Below, piece after piece: positions 49,989 through 58,504 of a stretch of 64,000 nt of DNA. Position numbers and translations under genes: made by a program. Location of the stretch: assembly GCF_965216805.1 (NCBI RefSeq), contig NZ_CBDCGN010000003.1:496001-560000 (forward strand), in the 5' to 3' direction. Position 1 is the stretch's first letter. Each line of letters begins with the position of its first letter. The stretch is from Panacagrimonas sp965216805 (lineage in GTDB: Bacteria > Pseudomonadota > Gammaproteobacteria > Nevskiales > Nevskiaceae). Below the pieces are notes generated by a model. That model did no database searches and was not told the origin of the DNA. It saw nothing but the letters and a program-made list of their open reading frames with translations.

Positions 49989-51083
49989 ATGAGCCATCCT
50001 CCCCCTATGCCACCACTGGAGCATCTCGACCCTGCCCGGTTCGAGACGCCTGCAATCCTCAAGAAGCTCGTCGCCGCTCACCGGCAACTGGCAGAACTCA
50101 AGGGTGTGGCGGCATCCGTGCCCAATCAGAGCATCCTCATTCGTACCTTGGGCTTGCAGGAAGCCAAAGACAGCTCCGAAATCGAGAGCATCGTCACCAC
50201 CCACGACGAGCTGTTCCGCGAAGCGGTCGCGCTGGACACCGCCACCGCCAGCCCCGCCGCGAAGGAGGTGGCTCGTTACAGTCACGCCCTGCAAGTCGGA
50301 TTCGCCTCTGTGCGCAACTCCGGCCTGCTCACCGGCAATCACATTCTGGAGATTCAGGCTGCGCTGGAAAAAAGCCGCCCGGGCTACCGCAAGGTGCCGG
50401 GTACCGTACTCCGGGACGGCGCCGGTCGCGTCATCTACGCCCCGCCATTGCCGGAATTGCTGCCGGGGCTGATGTCCGACCTCGAACGCTTCATCAACGA
50501 TGCCAGTGGCTACCCCACCGACCCGCTGGTCAAGATGGCGCTCATCCACCATCAATTCGAAAGCATTCATCCGTTCTACGACGGCAATGGCCGCACGGGC
50601 CGCATCATCAACGTGCTGTATCTGGTCAAGGAAGGCTTGCTCGACATCCCGGTTCTTTACCTGAGCCGGGCCATCGTTCGGTCCAAATCGGACTACTACT
50701 TGCTGCTGCAGAGCGTGCGGGAATCCGACCGTTGGGAAGACTGGGTGCTCTACCTGCTCGGCGCCGTCGAGCGCACCGCAGCAGAAGGTATTGCCACCAT
50801 TCAGGCCATCAAAGCCCTGCTGATGGAATACAAGCACCGCATCCGCGCCGCCCACAAGTTCTACAGCCAGGATCTGATCACCAACCTCTTCTCGCACCCC
50901 TACACCAAGATCGACTTTCTGATGCGCGACCTCAAGGTGTCCCGCATCACCGCCACGCGCTACCTCGACCTGCTGGTCGCCGACGGGCTGCTACGCAAAC
51001 GCAAATTCTGGCGCAACAACTACTACGTCAACGAACCGTTGTTCCGAATCCTGACCGGCGAAGCGCCCCCCGCAGGCGAGTAG
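49989..51083 (+). CDS. Fic family protein (AMP-transferase-like) with winged-helix tail
   Basis: The product has 364 residues. GGGAGG nine bases upstream fixes the ATG at 49989. The Fic domain has HPFYDGNGRTGR, with the catalytic His and the complete HPFx(D/E)GNGRxxR motif, and YLSRAIVRSKSDYYLLLQSVRE. An N-terminal helix carries SSEIES, close to the inhibitory (S/T)xxxE(G/N) motif of class II Fic proteins, with Ser in the last position. The C-terminus is a winged helix, FLMRDLKVSRITATRYLDLLV, suggesting DNA binding or autoregulation. Fic proteins attach AMP to target proteins. GC content is lower than neighbours. Confidence 0.9.
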   Translation: MSHPPPMPPLEHLDPARFETPAILKKLVAAHRQLAELKGVAASVPNQSILIRTLGLQEAKDSSEIESIVTTHDELFREAVALDTATASPAAKEVARYSHALQVGFASVRNSGLLTGNHILEIQAALEKSRPGYRKVPGTVLRDGAGRVIYAPPLPELLPGLMSDLERFINDASGYPTDPLVKMALIHHQFESIHPFYDGNGRTGRIINVLYLVKEGLLDIPVLYLSRAIVRSKSDYYLLLQSVRESDRWEDWVLYLLGAVERTAAEGIATIQAIKALLMEYKHRIRAAHKFYSQDLITNLFSHPYTKIDFLMRDLKVSRITATRYLDLLVADGLLRKRKFWRNNYYVNEPLFRILTGEAPPAGE

Positions 51084-51195
51084 AGCGTGACCGCAGGGTT
51101 CGAACGGCTGCGGCTTGTTTTCGTGGCGCCGCGGCGCTTTGGGCAGGACGATTGCCTGGTCTATCGCCGCGAGCGCCGCGACACCTGCAGGTCGT

Positions 51196-52848
51196 CTACG
51201 CCGTCCTGATCTCCGCCGCCTTCTCCAGGCCCAGCTTTTTCACCGCCTGCGCGCGCATCTCCACCTTGCGGATCTTGCCGGTCACCGTCATCGGGTACTC
51301 GGTGACGATTTCCAGATAGCGCGGGATCTTGTAATGCGCCAGTTTGTCCTTGCAGAAGCTTTTCAGCGCGTCGAGCGTCAACGGCGGGCGGCCGTCCTTC
51401 ATGATCACGCTGGCCATCACTTCTTCGCCGAACTTCTCGTCCGGCACGCCGATGATCTGCACGTCGCGGATGTCCGGGTGGGTGTAGAGGAATTCCTCGA
51501 TCTCGCGCGGATACACGTTCTCGCCGCCGCGGATGATCATGTCCTTGATGCGGCCGACGATGTTGACGTAGCCCTGCTCGTCCATCACGCCCAGATCGCC
51601 GGTGCGCATCCAGCCTTCCGCCGTGATCGCGTCTTTCGTGCGCTTTTGGTCGTTCCAGTAGCCGAGCATCACCGAGTAGCCGCGGGTCTGGAACTCTCCG
51701 GGCTCGCCATAGCCGCAGGTTTCGCCGGTTTCGGGATTGGCGATGCGGATCTCCACGTGCGGGTGCGCACGCCCGACGCTGCCGACGCGCTTTTCGATGG
51801 GGTCGTCGCCACCGGTCTGGGTGGAGATGGGCGAGGTCTCGGTCATGCCGTAGATGATCTGCACCTCAGGCATGTGGAAGTCGGTGACCAGCCGCTTCAT
51901 CACTTCCACCGGGCAGGGTGAACCGCCGATGGTGCCGGTGCGCAAGGACGACTTGTCGGTCTTGTCGAAGTCCGGATGGGTCAGCATGGCGATGAACATG
52001 GTGGGCACGCACATGGCGCCCACGCAGTGCTCGGCGGCGATGGCCTTGAGTGTTGCACCCGGATCGAAGGCCGGCGCCGGCACCACCATCGCGGCACCGT
52101 AAGCGGCGCACATCAGGTTGCCGCAGACCATGCCGGCACAGTGATAGAACGGCACCGGGATGCAGAAGCGGTCACCGGGCTTGAGGCCCATGCACTGGCC
52201 ATCGAAATAGGCGTTGTTGAGGATGTTGCGATGGCTCAGGGTGGCGCCCTTGGGCGCGCCGGTGGTGCCGCTGGTGTACTGGATGTTGATCGCATCATTG
52301 GGCTTGAGCGTGGCCATGCGCTCGGCAATCGCAGTCGCCGAAACCGATTCCCCCTGCGCCAGCAACTGTGCCCAGTCGCCAGGCTGATCCGGATCGTCGA
52401 GGAAAATCACGTCCTGCAATTCAGGACATTCTGCGCGCGCCACGCCCAGCATCTGCACGTAGTCGCTGGTCTTGAACCGCCGCGCCGCGATGACCCCGCG
52501 GCAACCGGACTGCTTGAGTGCGTAAGCCAGTTCGTTGGTGCGATAGGCCGGATTGATGTTGACCTGAATCACGCCGATCTTGGCGGTGGCGAATTGCGCC
52601 AGCACCCATTCGAAGACGTTGGGCGCCCACACGCCGAGGCGCTCGCCCTTGGCATATCCGCGCGCGAGCAGGCCGCGCGCGAGGCGGTCGACCTGTGCGT
52701 CGAGCTGCCGATAGTTCCAGCGGATGTTCTGGTGCGGCATCACCAGCGCCTCGTGATCCGGATAGCGGGCGACGGTGGCGGCGAAGTTGTCGCCGATGGT
52801 CTGTTCGAGCAGCGGAATATCCGTGCGGCCTTGGGCGTGCGCGGGCAT
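51196..52848 (-). CDS. acyl-CoA synthetase (AMP-binding family)
   Basis: This 550-residue enzyme activates a carboxylic acid to acyl-CoA via acyl-AMP. YTSGTTGAPKGATLSH is the P-loop-like A3 motif, and GMTETSPI is A5. GWMRTGDLG, GRIKDMIIRGGENVYPREIE and the C-terminal lysine motif MTVTGKIRK are all intact. AGGAGG lies eight or so bases before the ATG at 52848. The length and IIYGMTETSP suggest a medium- or long-chain or branched-acid ligase. It is not next to other beta-oxidation genes, so the substrate is open. Confidence 0.88.
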   Translation of the reverse strand: MPAHAQGRTDIPLLEQTIGDNFAATVARYPDHEALVMPHQNIRWNYRQLDAQVDRLARGLLARGYAKGERLGVWAPNVFEWVLAQFATAKIGVIQVNINPAYRTNELAYALKQSGCRGVIAARRFKTSDYVQMLGVARAECPELQDVIFLDDPDQPGDWAQLLAQGESVSATAIAERMATLKPNDAINIQYTSGTTGAPKGATLSHRNILNNAYFDGQCMGLKPGDRFCIPVPFYHCAGMVCGNLMCAAYGAAMVVPAPAFDPGATLKAIAAEHCVGAMCVPTMFIAMLTHPDFDKTDKSSLRTGTIGGSPCPVEVMKRLVTDFHMPEVQIIYGMTETSPISTQTGGDDPIEKRVGSVGRAHPHVEIRIANPETGETCGYGEPGEFQTRGYSVMLGYWNDQKRTKDAITAEGWMRTGDLGVMDEQGYVNIVGRIKDMIIRGGENVYPREIEEFLYTHPDIRDVQIIGVPDEKFGEEVMASVIMKDGRPPLTLDALKSFCKDKLAHYKIPRYLEIVTEYPMTVTGKIRKVEMRAQAVKKLGLEKAAEIRTA

Positions 52849-52941
52849 CGGTTCTCCTCCTGATTGCCAGTGCGTGAAAGGTAGGGGTGCATTCTGCCGC
52901 ACCTGCGCGTTGCGGCCACTCCCCGAACGGGGCAGCGCGAT

Positions 52942-53979
52942 TCACGCTTCGCGGCGAAAGGCGATCAGATGCTGCAGTTCGAGGCGGATGCCGATGCGGC
53001 TGCCGATGGCGTGATCGTGATGACTCGGCACCAGCGACAACACCTCGCGACCGGAATCCAGCCGCAGCGTGTAGAGAAACTCCGCGCCGCGAAAGGCACG
53101 CGCCATGACGGTTGCGGTGACGACACTGGCGTCGTCGTGGACCACGTCGTCCGGCCGAAGCAGCACGTCGACGGCAGTCTCGGCAACGGTTTCCTGCGTT
53201 GCCGCCAGGGTGCCCAGCTCGGTGCTCACCGAACCATCGGCATTGCGCTGGCCCGGCAGCAGGCGGCCTTCGCCGATGAAGTCGGCGACAAAGCGGTCGA
53301 CCGGTCGGTGATAGAGGTTGTAGGCGCTGTCCCATTGATGCAGATGCCCTTGGCGCATGACGCCGACGACATCGGCCATGGCGAAGGCCTCGAGCTGCGA
53401 ATGGGTGACCAGCAGTGCGGTGGTGCCCTCGTGCAGCAGGATGCGCCGTACCTCCTGCGACAGGTGCTCGCGCATGTCCACGTCCAGCGCGGAGAACGGC
53501 TCGTCCAGCAGCACCAGCTGCGGTCGCGGCGCCAGCGCCCGCGCCAGCGCCACGCGCTGCTGCTGGCCGCCGGACAGCTCGTGCGGATAGGCGTGCGCTT
53601 TGGCGTTCAGTCCCACCAGGGTCAGCAACTCGGCAATGCGGGTGTCGCGCTCATGGCGGCGCAACCGGTGCAGGCCAAAGCCGATGTTGCCGGTCACCGT
53701 CAGGTGCGGCATCAGCGCCAGGTCCTGAAACACCATGCCCATGCGGCGACGCTCCGGTGGCAGCCGCTTGCCCGGTTCGCTCAGGGCGATCGCGTCGGCC
53801 AGGATGCGGCCGGCGCTGATGGGTTCGAAGCCGGCGATGGCACGCAGCGCGGTGGTTTTGCCGCAGCCGGAGGGGCCGAGCAGGCAGCCGATGCGACCAG
53901 GCGCCAGCCGCAGGCTCAGGTCCTGCAGGACGGTGGTGCCGGCGTAGCCGGCGCTGACGTTGTCAAGCTGCAGGTCCAT
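52942..53979 (-). CDS. fbpC: ferric iron ABC transporter, ATP-binding protein
   Basis: This 345-residue ATPase has Walker A GPSGCGKTT (35-43), signature LSGGQQQRVALARALA (near 140), Walker B LVLLDEPFSALD (near 160) and H-loop VTHSQLEAFAMAD. The C-terminal regulatory domain (about 235-345) is of the TOBE type found in FbpC and PotA. It overlaps fbpB by 17 bases. Context (FbpA plus two-module permease) identifies it as the iron importer's energiser rather than a sugar or polyamine system. Confidence 0.9.
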   Translation of the reverse strand: MDLQLDNVSAGYAGTTVLQDLSLRLAPGRIGCLLGPSGCGKTTALRAIAGFEPISAGRILADAIALSEPGKRLPPERRRMGMVFQDLALMPHLTVTGNIGFGLHRLRRHERDTRIAELLTLVGLNAKAHAYPHELSGGQQQRVALARALAPRPQLVLLDEPFSALDVDMREHLSQEVRRILLHEGTTALLVTHSQLEAFAMADVVGVMRQGHLHQWDSAYNLYHRPVDRFVADFIGEGRLLPGQRNADGSVSTELGTLAATQETVAETAVDVLLRPDDVVHDDASVVTATVMARAFRGAEFLYTLRLDSGREVLSLVPSHHDHAIGSRIGIRLELQHLIAFRREA

Positions 53980-55585
53980 GGCTCGCAGTCGAGGACAGGC
54001 GGGGGCGGTCAGCCTGTCGCATCAGCCAGATCACCGGGATCAGTCCGGCCAGCAGGATCGCCAGCGACGGCAGGGCGGCACGCTGCCACTGGCCCTCGCT
54101 GGTCGATTCGAACACGCGCAGGGCCAGGGTGTCCCAGCCGAACGGCCGGGTCATCAGGGTGATCGGCATTTCCTTCATCACATCCACGAACACCAGCGCC
54201 GCCGCCACCGCCAGGCTGGGCAGCAACTGCGGCAGATGCACCCGGCGCAACAGGGTCCAGCCGGTCAGGCCGACCTGCCGCGCGGCCTCATCCAGGCTGC
54301 CGCGGACGCGCGCCAGCCCGGTCGACACCGGCGCATGCGCCACCGCAGCAAAGCGCACCGCATAGGCCAGCAGCATCAGCGTCAGTCCACCCTGCAACAG
54401 GAAGTGGGTGTCCCAGCGCGCGTTGAGGGACGCCATCATTGCAGCCAATGGGGCATACAGGCCCACCGCCAGCAGAGCGCCCGGTAAGGCGTAGCCCAGG
54501 GTGGCGACGCGGGTCGCGCTGCGGACCAGCGGACCCGGCGCGCGGCGGGCGGCATAGGCCAGCATCACCGCCGCCGTCGTCACCACCACCGCTGCGATCG
54601 ATCCCAGTTGCAGCGAACGCAGCGCCGCGGTCGCCAGGCGAACGTCCATGTCGGACAGATTGGCCAGGCTCCAGATCACGAGCTGTACCGTCGGCGCAAC
54701 GAAGCAGAACATCAGCACCAACGTGCAGCTGGCGCAGGCGATCCATGCCGCTGCGCCGCGCAGTCGCACCGGCGTTGCGGCGGCGTCGGCAACCACCGCG
54801 ACGCGGCGCGCCTTGAACGCGCAGGCCTGGAGCAGCAGCAGGCCCAGCACCAGGATCAGCAGCACACCAGCCAGTTGCAGGGCGGCATCGATCGAAAACA
54901 GCGAAAACCAGGCCTTGTAGATGGCGCTGGTGAAGGTGTCGTAGTTGAACGCGGCCACCGTTCCGAAATCCGCCAGGGTCTCCATCGCCGCCAGCAGGGT
55001 GCCGGCCGCGGCCGCCGGCGCCGCCAGCGGCAGGGCCACGCGCCGCACCGCCTGCCCCGGTGTGCAGCCCAGCGAGCGCGCCGCTTCCAGCAAGCGTGCG
55101 CCCTGCACCGCCAGGCTGCTGCGCACCACCAGATAGACATAGGGATACAGCACCGCGGTCATCACCACGCTGGTGCCGGCGAGATTGCGCAGCTCGGGCA
55201 GCTCGATGCCGCGCTGGCGCAGCCAGGTCGCCACCGGCCCGGCGTAATCCAGGCTGCCGACGAAGACGGTGGCCAGCACATAGGCGGGCATCGCCAGCGG
55301 CAACAGCAAGGCCCAGGAGAAAAAGCGTCGTCCGGGGAAATCGAACAGGCCGACCAGCAGCGCCAGCGCAGTGCCGATCAGGCTCACGCCCAGACTCACG
55401 CACAGCAGCAGCCACAGCGTGTTCGGCATGACGTAGGGCAGCACGTAGTCAGCCAGGTGAGACCACAGTTGCGCGTCCAGCCGGGTGAAGGCACTCAGCG
55501 CCGCGCCCAGCGGCAGCAGCGTGGGCAATGCCAGCAGCAGTGCCAGCAGGGGCCAGGTACTGAAAGGATTCGCCACGGATTTCAC
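53963..55585 (-). CDS. fbpB: ferric iron ABC transporter, fused two-module permease
   Basis: The protein has 540 residues and about twelve membrane helices in two similar halves, each with a BPD_transp_1-type coupling loop: EAARSLGCTPGQAVRRVALPLAAPA in the first half, and DEAARQVGLTGWTLLRRVHLPQLLPSL in the second. A single fused permease is characteristic of FbpB/SfuB/AfuB. The start is uncertain: GTG at 55585 lies within interspersed repeat copy C and has no ribosome site; another GTG follows at 55576. It overlaps fbpC. Confidence 0.9.
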   Translation of the reverse strand: MKSVANPFSTWPLLALLLALPTLLPLGAALSAFTRLDAQLWSHLADYVLPYVMPNTLWLLLCVSLGVSLIGTALALLVGLFDFPGRRFFSWALLLPLAMPAYVLATVFVGSLDYAGPVATWLRQRGIELPELRNLAGTSVVMTAVLYPYVYLVVRSSLAVQGARLLEAARSLGCTPGQAVRRVALPLAAPAAAAGTLLAAMETLADFGTVAAFNYDTFTSAIYKAWFSLFSIDAALQLAGVLLILVLGLLLLQACAFKARRVAVVADAAATPVRLRGAAAWIACASCTLVLMFCFVAPTVQLVIWSLANLSDMDVRLATAALRSLQLGSIAAVVVTTAAVMLAYAARRAPGPLVRSATRVATLGYALPGALLAVGLYAPLAAMMASLNARWDTHFLLQGGLTLMLLAYAVRFAAVAHAPVSTGLARVRGSLDEAARQVGLTGWTLLRRVHLPQLLPSLAVAAALVFVDVMKEMPITLMTRPFGWDTLALRVFESTSEGQWQRAALPSLAILLAGLIPVIWLMRQADRPRLSSTASHGPAA

Positions 55586-55692
55586 GGAATGGCGCGGATG
55601 GAAGCTCGATGCGTGCCGGTGATCCGTAGCGTGCTCATGGGCTCTGGCGCTCGATACAGCGCGCCGCGCCGGTCCGTGTTTATCGGCGAGCG
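55572..55692. repeat. interspersed inverted repeat, copy C (overlapping the fbpB start)
   Basis: GCCACGGATTTCACGGA starts at 55572 and repeats the left arm of copy B (24347-24363). Fragments related to its other parts follow: GATCCGTAGCGTG (55621-55633) and GGTCCGTGTTTATCGGCG (55671-55688). This copy is degenerate. Its first bases encode the N-terminal residues of FbpB in reverse and include the GTG start used there. Confidence 0.5.
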
Positions 55693-55717
55693 CCGTGGCC
55701 GGAACTCCGCTGCGGTG

Positions 55718-56722
55718 TCACCGATAGCCTACGCGATCCATCAGCCGCACCGCGTCGGCCTGGCGCTTGCCGGCTTCGGCGAGGTTGATCGGATCCTGCC
55801 GGAACGAACCCCAATTGGCGGTGATGGCGTCGGGCTCCACCGCCGGGTTGGCGGGGAATTCCAGGTTGAGGCCGGCGAACAGGGCCTGGGCCTCGCGCGC
55901 ACTGAGCCATTCCAGGAATTTCACCGCGGCGTCGCGATGCTTGCTGTGCGCGGTGACGCCCATGCCGGAGACGTTGACGTGCACGCCGCCGAGCTCACCC
56001 TTGGCGGGTTTCTGATTGGGCCAGAACAGCTTGAGTGGCAGCGACGGATCCTTGCGCACCATGCGCCCGTAGTAATAGGTGTTGACCACGCCCACGTCGC
56101 AACGGCCGGCGACGATGGCGTCCATCACTTCATTGTCGGAGGCGAACGGCGCTGTGGCGAGGTTGGCGACCCAACCGCGCACGATCTGCTCGGCGCGCGG
56201 TTCACCCAGCTCGGCGATCATCATCGCCACCAACGACTGGTTGTAGACCTTCTTGGAGGTGCGCAGGCACAGGCGGTCTTTCCAGGCCGGACCGGCCAGC
56301 GCCTCGTAGGTGCTCAGGTCGGCCGGTTTGACCCGGCCGCTGTGATGGACCAGCGTGCGTGCGCGGATGGACAGGCCGAACCAGTAGCCGTCGGGGTCGC
56401 GCAAGTGCGCCGGGAGATTGGCGCGCAGCACTTCGGATTGCACCGGCTGCAGCAAGCCCAGCTCGTGGGCCTGCCACAGGTTGCCGGCATCCACCGTCAG
56501 CAGCAGGTCGGCGGGAGACGACGCCCCCTCGGCGCGCAGCCGCTGCAGCAGCGGACCTTCCTTGTCGGTGATGAAGCGGATCTGGGTGCCGGTCTCGGCG
56601 GTGTAGCGCTGAAAGATCGGCTTGATCAGGTCTTCGATGCGGGACGAGTACACCGTCAGTTCGGCCGCGACGGCCGAGCCGGCGGCGCCCAGAAGCAGCA
56701 GGGTGGCGAGCAGAGTACGCAT
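55718..56722 (-). CDS. fbpA: ferric iron ABC transporter, periplasmic binding protein
   Basis: The product has 334 residues from ATG 56722: signal peptide MRTLLATLLLLGAAGSAVAA, then LTVYSSRIEDLIKPIFQRY. The adjacent tyrosines that bind Fe3+ are in VNTYYYGRMV, and NQSLVAMMIAELGE and PDLLLTVDAGNL-like blocks fit the FbpA/FutA class. A candidate Fur box overlaps the upstream region. The frame stays open upstream to a TTG at 56920, but that part overlaps another gene and lacks a signal. It is the first gene of the fbpABC operon. Confidence 0.93.
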   Translation of the reverse strand: MRTLLATLLLLGAAGSAVAAELTVYSSRIEDLIKPIFQRYTAETGTQIRFITDKEGPLLQRLRAEGASSPADLLLTVDAGNLWQAHELGLLQPVQSEVLRANLPAHLRDPDGYWFGLSIRARTLVHHSGRVKPADLSTYEALAGPAWKDRLCLRTSKKVYNQSLVAMMIAELGEPRAEQIVRGWVANLATAPFASDNEVMDAIVAGRCDVGVVNTYYYGRMVRKDPSLPLKLFWPNQKPAKGELGGVHVNVSGMGVTAHSKHRDAAVKFLEWLSAREAQALFAGLNLEFPANPAVEPDAITANWGSFRQDPINLAEAGKRQADAVRLMDRVGYR

Positions 56723-56736
56723 GGCGGAGATCAGCG

Positions 56737-56755
56737 AATGAGAATGGTTCGCAAG
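56737..56755. promoter_or_regulatory. candidate Fur box upstream of fbpA
   Basis: AATGAGAATGGTTCGCAAG contains TGAGAAT-G-GTTCGCA, a 7-1-7 dyad agreeing with the xanthomonad Fur core AATGAGAAT-x-ATTCTCATT on the left half and partly on the right. It ends about 15 bases before the fbpA start codon. Iron-repressed expression of the importer is the expected outcome. Confidence 0.55.
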
Positions 56756-56781
56756 TATAACGCCGATTGGATGATCGCTGC

Positions 56782-57300
56782 TCAGCGTGCCGGACCGGGT
56801 GGCGTGGCACTGGGGTCGAGATAGGGCACCGCGATGCCGCTCAGCCCGGCGCGCATGGCGGCCTGCTGTTCGGCGCTCAGGGTCTGGAAGTCGGAGCCGC
56901 GGTAGGACCGACGCGAGCAATTGCGGTCGTAGTCCTGCTTGACCGCGTTGATCTGCACCAGGTCGCGCTTGAGCTGCTCGACCTGGGCGTTGAAGCTGAT
57001 GGTCTGGTCGCGGTGTTCGTCAAGCTGCTGCTTGATCGCCAGACCGGCCGCGAGATCGTCCGGAGACACGTTGTCGCGCAGCGTCTTGAGCTGCGCCGAG
57101 CGCTGGTTGATCGCCTGGCGGCGCTGCTCGTAGACCACGCTGGTCTGGGTCAGCCTGGGCGCATCGCTGCGCAGGAGCTGCACCTGCTCGGCACAGCGGA
57201 CGAGCGCGTCGCGGCTCAGCGGCGGTGTCTCGGCCAGGGTGGCAGCGCTCCATAGCGTCATGCTGGAGACCAGCATCGGGGTTATCGTCAGCCTGTTCAC
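56782..57300 (-). CDS. exported coiled-coil protein of unknown function
   Basis: The protein has 172 residues from GTG 57300 (GGAG nine bases upstream). The signal peptide VNRLTITPMLVSSMTLWSAA ends near ATLAE. The mature part is mostly charged helix: YEQRRQAINQRSAQLKTLRD and SFNAQVEQLKRDLVQINA, with two cysteines (RCAEQV; RNCSRRSYRG) that could pair. It resembles small periplasmic coiled-coil DUF proteins, with no known partner. An ATG at 57390 would add a 30-residue leader. It is divergent from the secreted hydrolase gene. Confidence 0.65.
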   Translation of the reverse strand: MNRLTITPMLVSSMTLWSAATLAETPPLSRDALVRCAEQVQLLRSDAPRLTQTSVVYEQRRQAINQRSAQLKTLRDNVSPDDLAAGLAIKQQLDEHRDQTISFNAQVEQLKRDLVQINAVKQDYDRNCSRRSYRGSDFQTLSAEQQAAMRAGLSGIAVPYLDPSATPPGPAR

Positions 57301-57426
57301 GCTTGTCTGCTCCGTCCGTTCATCGCACATTGCCGGGGAATTGTTGGCCGCCATTGTCGGTCCTTTTGCCGCATGCGGAAAATCGTCCACTCACCTCGTT
57401 CGCGTCTTGCCTCGCTGCAGGATGGA

Positions 57427-58272
57427 ATGCGCCTGGGCGTTGCGGCGTTACTGGGCTTGGCGGCGGCAATGCCGGTCCTTGCCATGCGGGAGTCGCAGGT
57501 GGAGCTAAGCCTGAGCGGCGGCGAGGCGGTGTCGGCACGGGTGCAGACGCCGCGGCAGGCCGGATCGCCGTTGCCCGCGGTAATGCTGTTTGGTGGCTTT
57601 GAGCGCGGGGACACGGTACTCGACCTGATCCAGGGCGGCCGGCCCAAGGTCATGGCCACCTTCCAGTATCCCCTCGATATTCCCGACGATGCCCGTGGAT
57701 GGGCGCTGTGGCGCGCGCTGCCGGCCGCGCGCCGGGCCATTCACCACACCCTGGACGGCATGGGGGCGCTGCACCGACACCTGCAGGCCATGCCCGAAGT
57801 CGATCCCGAGCGCATCACGGTGGTCGGCGTCAGTCTCGGCGCGCCGTTTGCGGTGATCGCCGCCGCCGAGCACGACATCCCGGGGCTCGCGGTGATTCAC
57901 GGCTTCGGCAAGGTCGACGAGGTCATCGCCCACCAGTTCGGGCGTCGTTGGGCGCGTCATCGCGGCGACTGGGTGTGGGCCCCGGCCGGCCTGCTGGGGC
58001 GGCTGCTGAACTGGTACGCGCGCATTCCCAGCGTGGAGGCACACGCCGCGCGCCTGCGCGCCGACCAGCATGCCTGGATGCTGGCGGCCGAGGACGACCG
58101 ACGGCTGCCCGCCGACGCCACCCGCGCGCTGCGCGAGGGGTTCGAGCAATCGCAGGCACGCTTCGACTTCGCCACCGAAACCGGCGGGCATCTGCGCGGC
58201 GGCGACGATCCGCGCATCCCGGGACTGCTGCGGCAGGTGGAAGCCTGGATGGTGGCCCAGGACCTGCACTGA
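57427..58272 (+). CDS. secreted alpha/beta hydrolase
   Basis: The protein has 281 residues from the ATG at 57427: signal peptide MRLGVAALLGLAAAMPVLAM, then a mature domain with the nucleophile elbow GVSLGAPFAV (VGVSLGA, near residue 140). The catalytic acid is probably in the LAAEDDRRLP segment and the His in TGGHLRGGD. It resembles dienelactone hydrolase or acyl esterase types. AGGATGGA precedes this ATG; a longer form begins at 57373. The substrate is unknown. The gene starts divergently from the coiled-coil protein. Confidence 0.75.
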   Translation: MRLGVAALLGLAAAMPVLAMRESQVELSLSGGEAVSARVQTPRQAGSPLPAVMLFGGFERGDTVLDLIQGGRPKVMATFQYPLDIPDDARGWALWRALPAARRAIHHTLDGMGALHRHLQAMPEVDPERITVVGVSLGAPFAVIAAAEHDIPGLAVIHGFGKVDEVIAHQFGRRWARHRGDWVWAPAGLLGRLLNWYARIPSVEAHAARLRADQHAWMLAAEDDRRLPADATRALREGFEQSQARFDFATETGGHLRGGDDPRIPGLLRQVEAWMVAQDLH

Positions 58273-58504
58273 GCGGACCGCGCGAGCCCGTCCGGGTTGA
58301 TCGGGCCGGCCCGTCGGGACAGAGGTCGGCGTCAGACGGAATCAGTGATCGCAGCGGGCGCTCGGCGGTTGCGCGCGGCACCGGTGCGGGCTGCGGCTGC
58401 GGTTCGGTTCAGTGCGCCTTCAGTGGACGGACTCTAAAACGCCAGCCATACCGGTGGCTCTTGCGCCCCGGTCTTCCTTGACCACGCCCGACTTCCGAGG
58501 CCCG

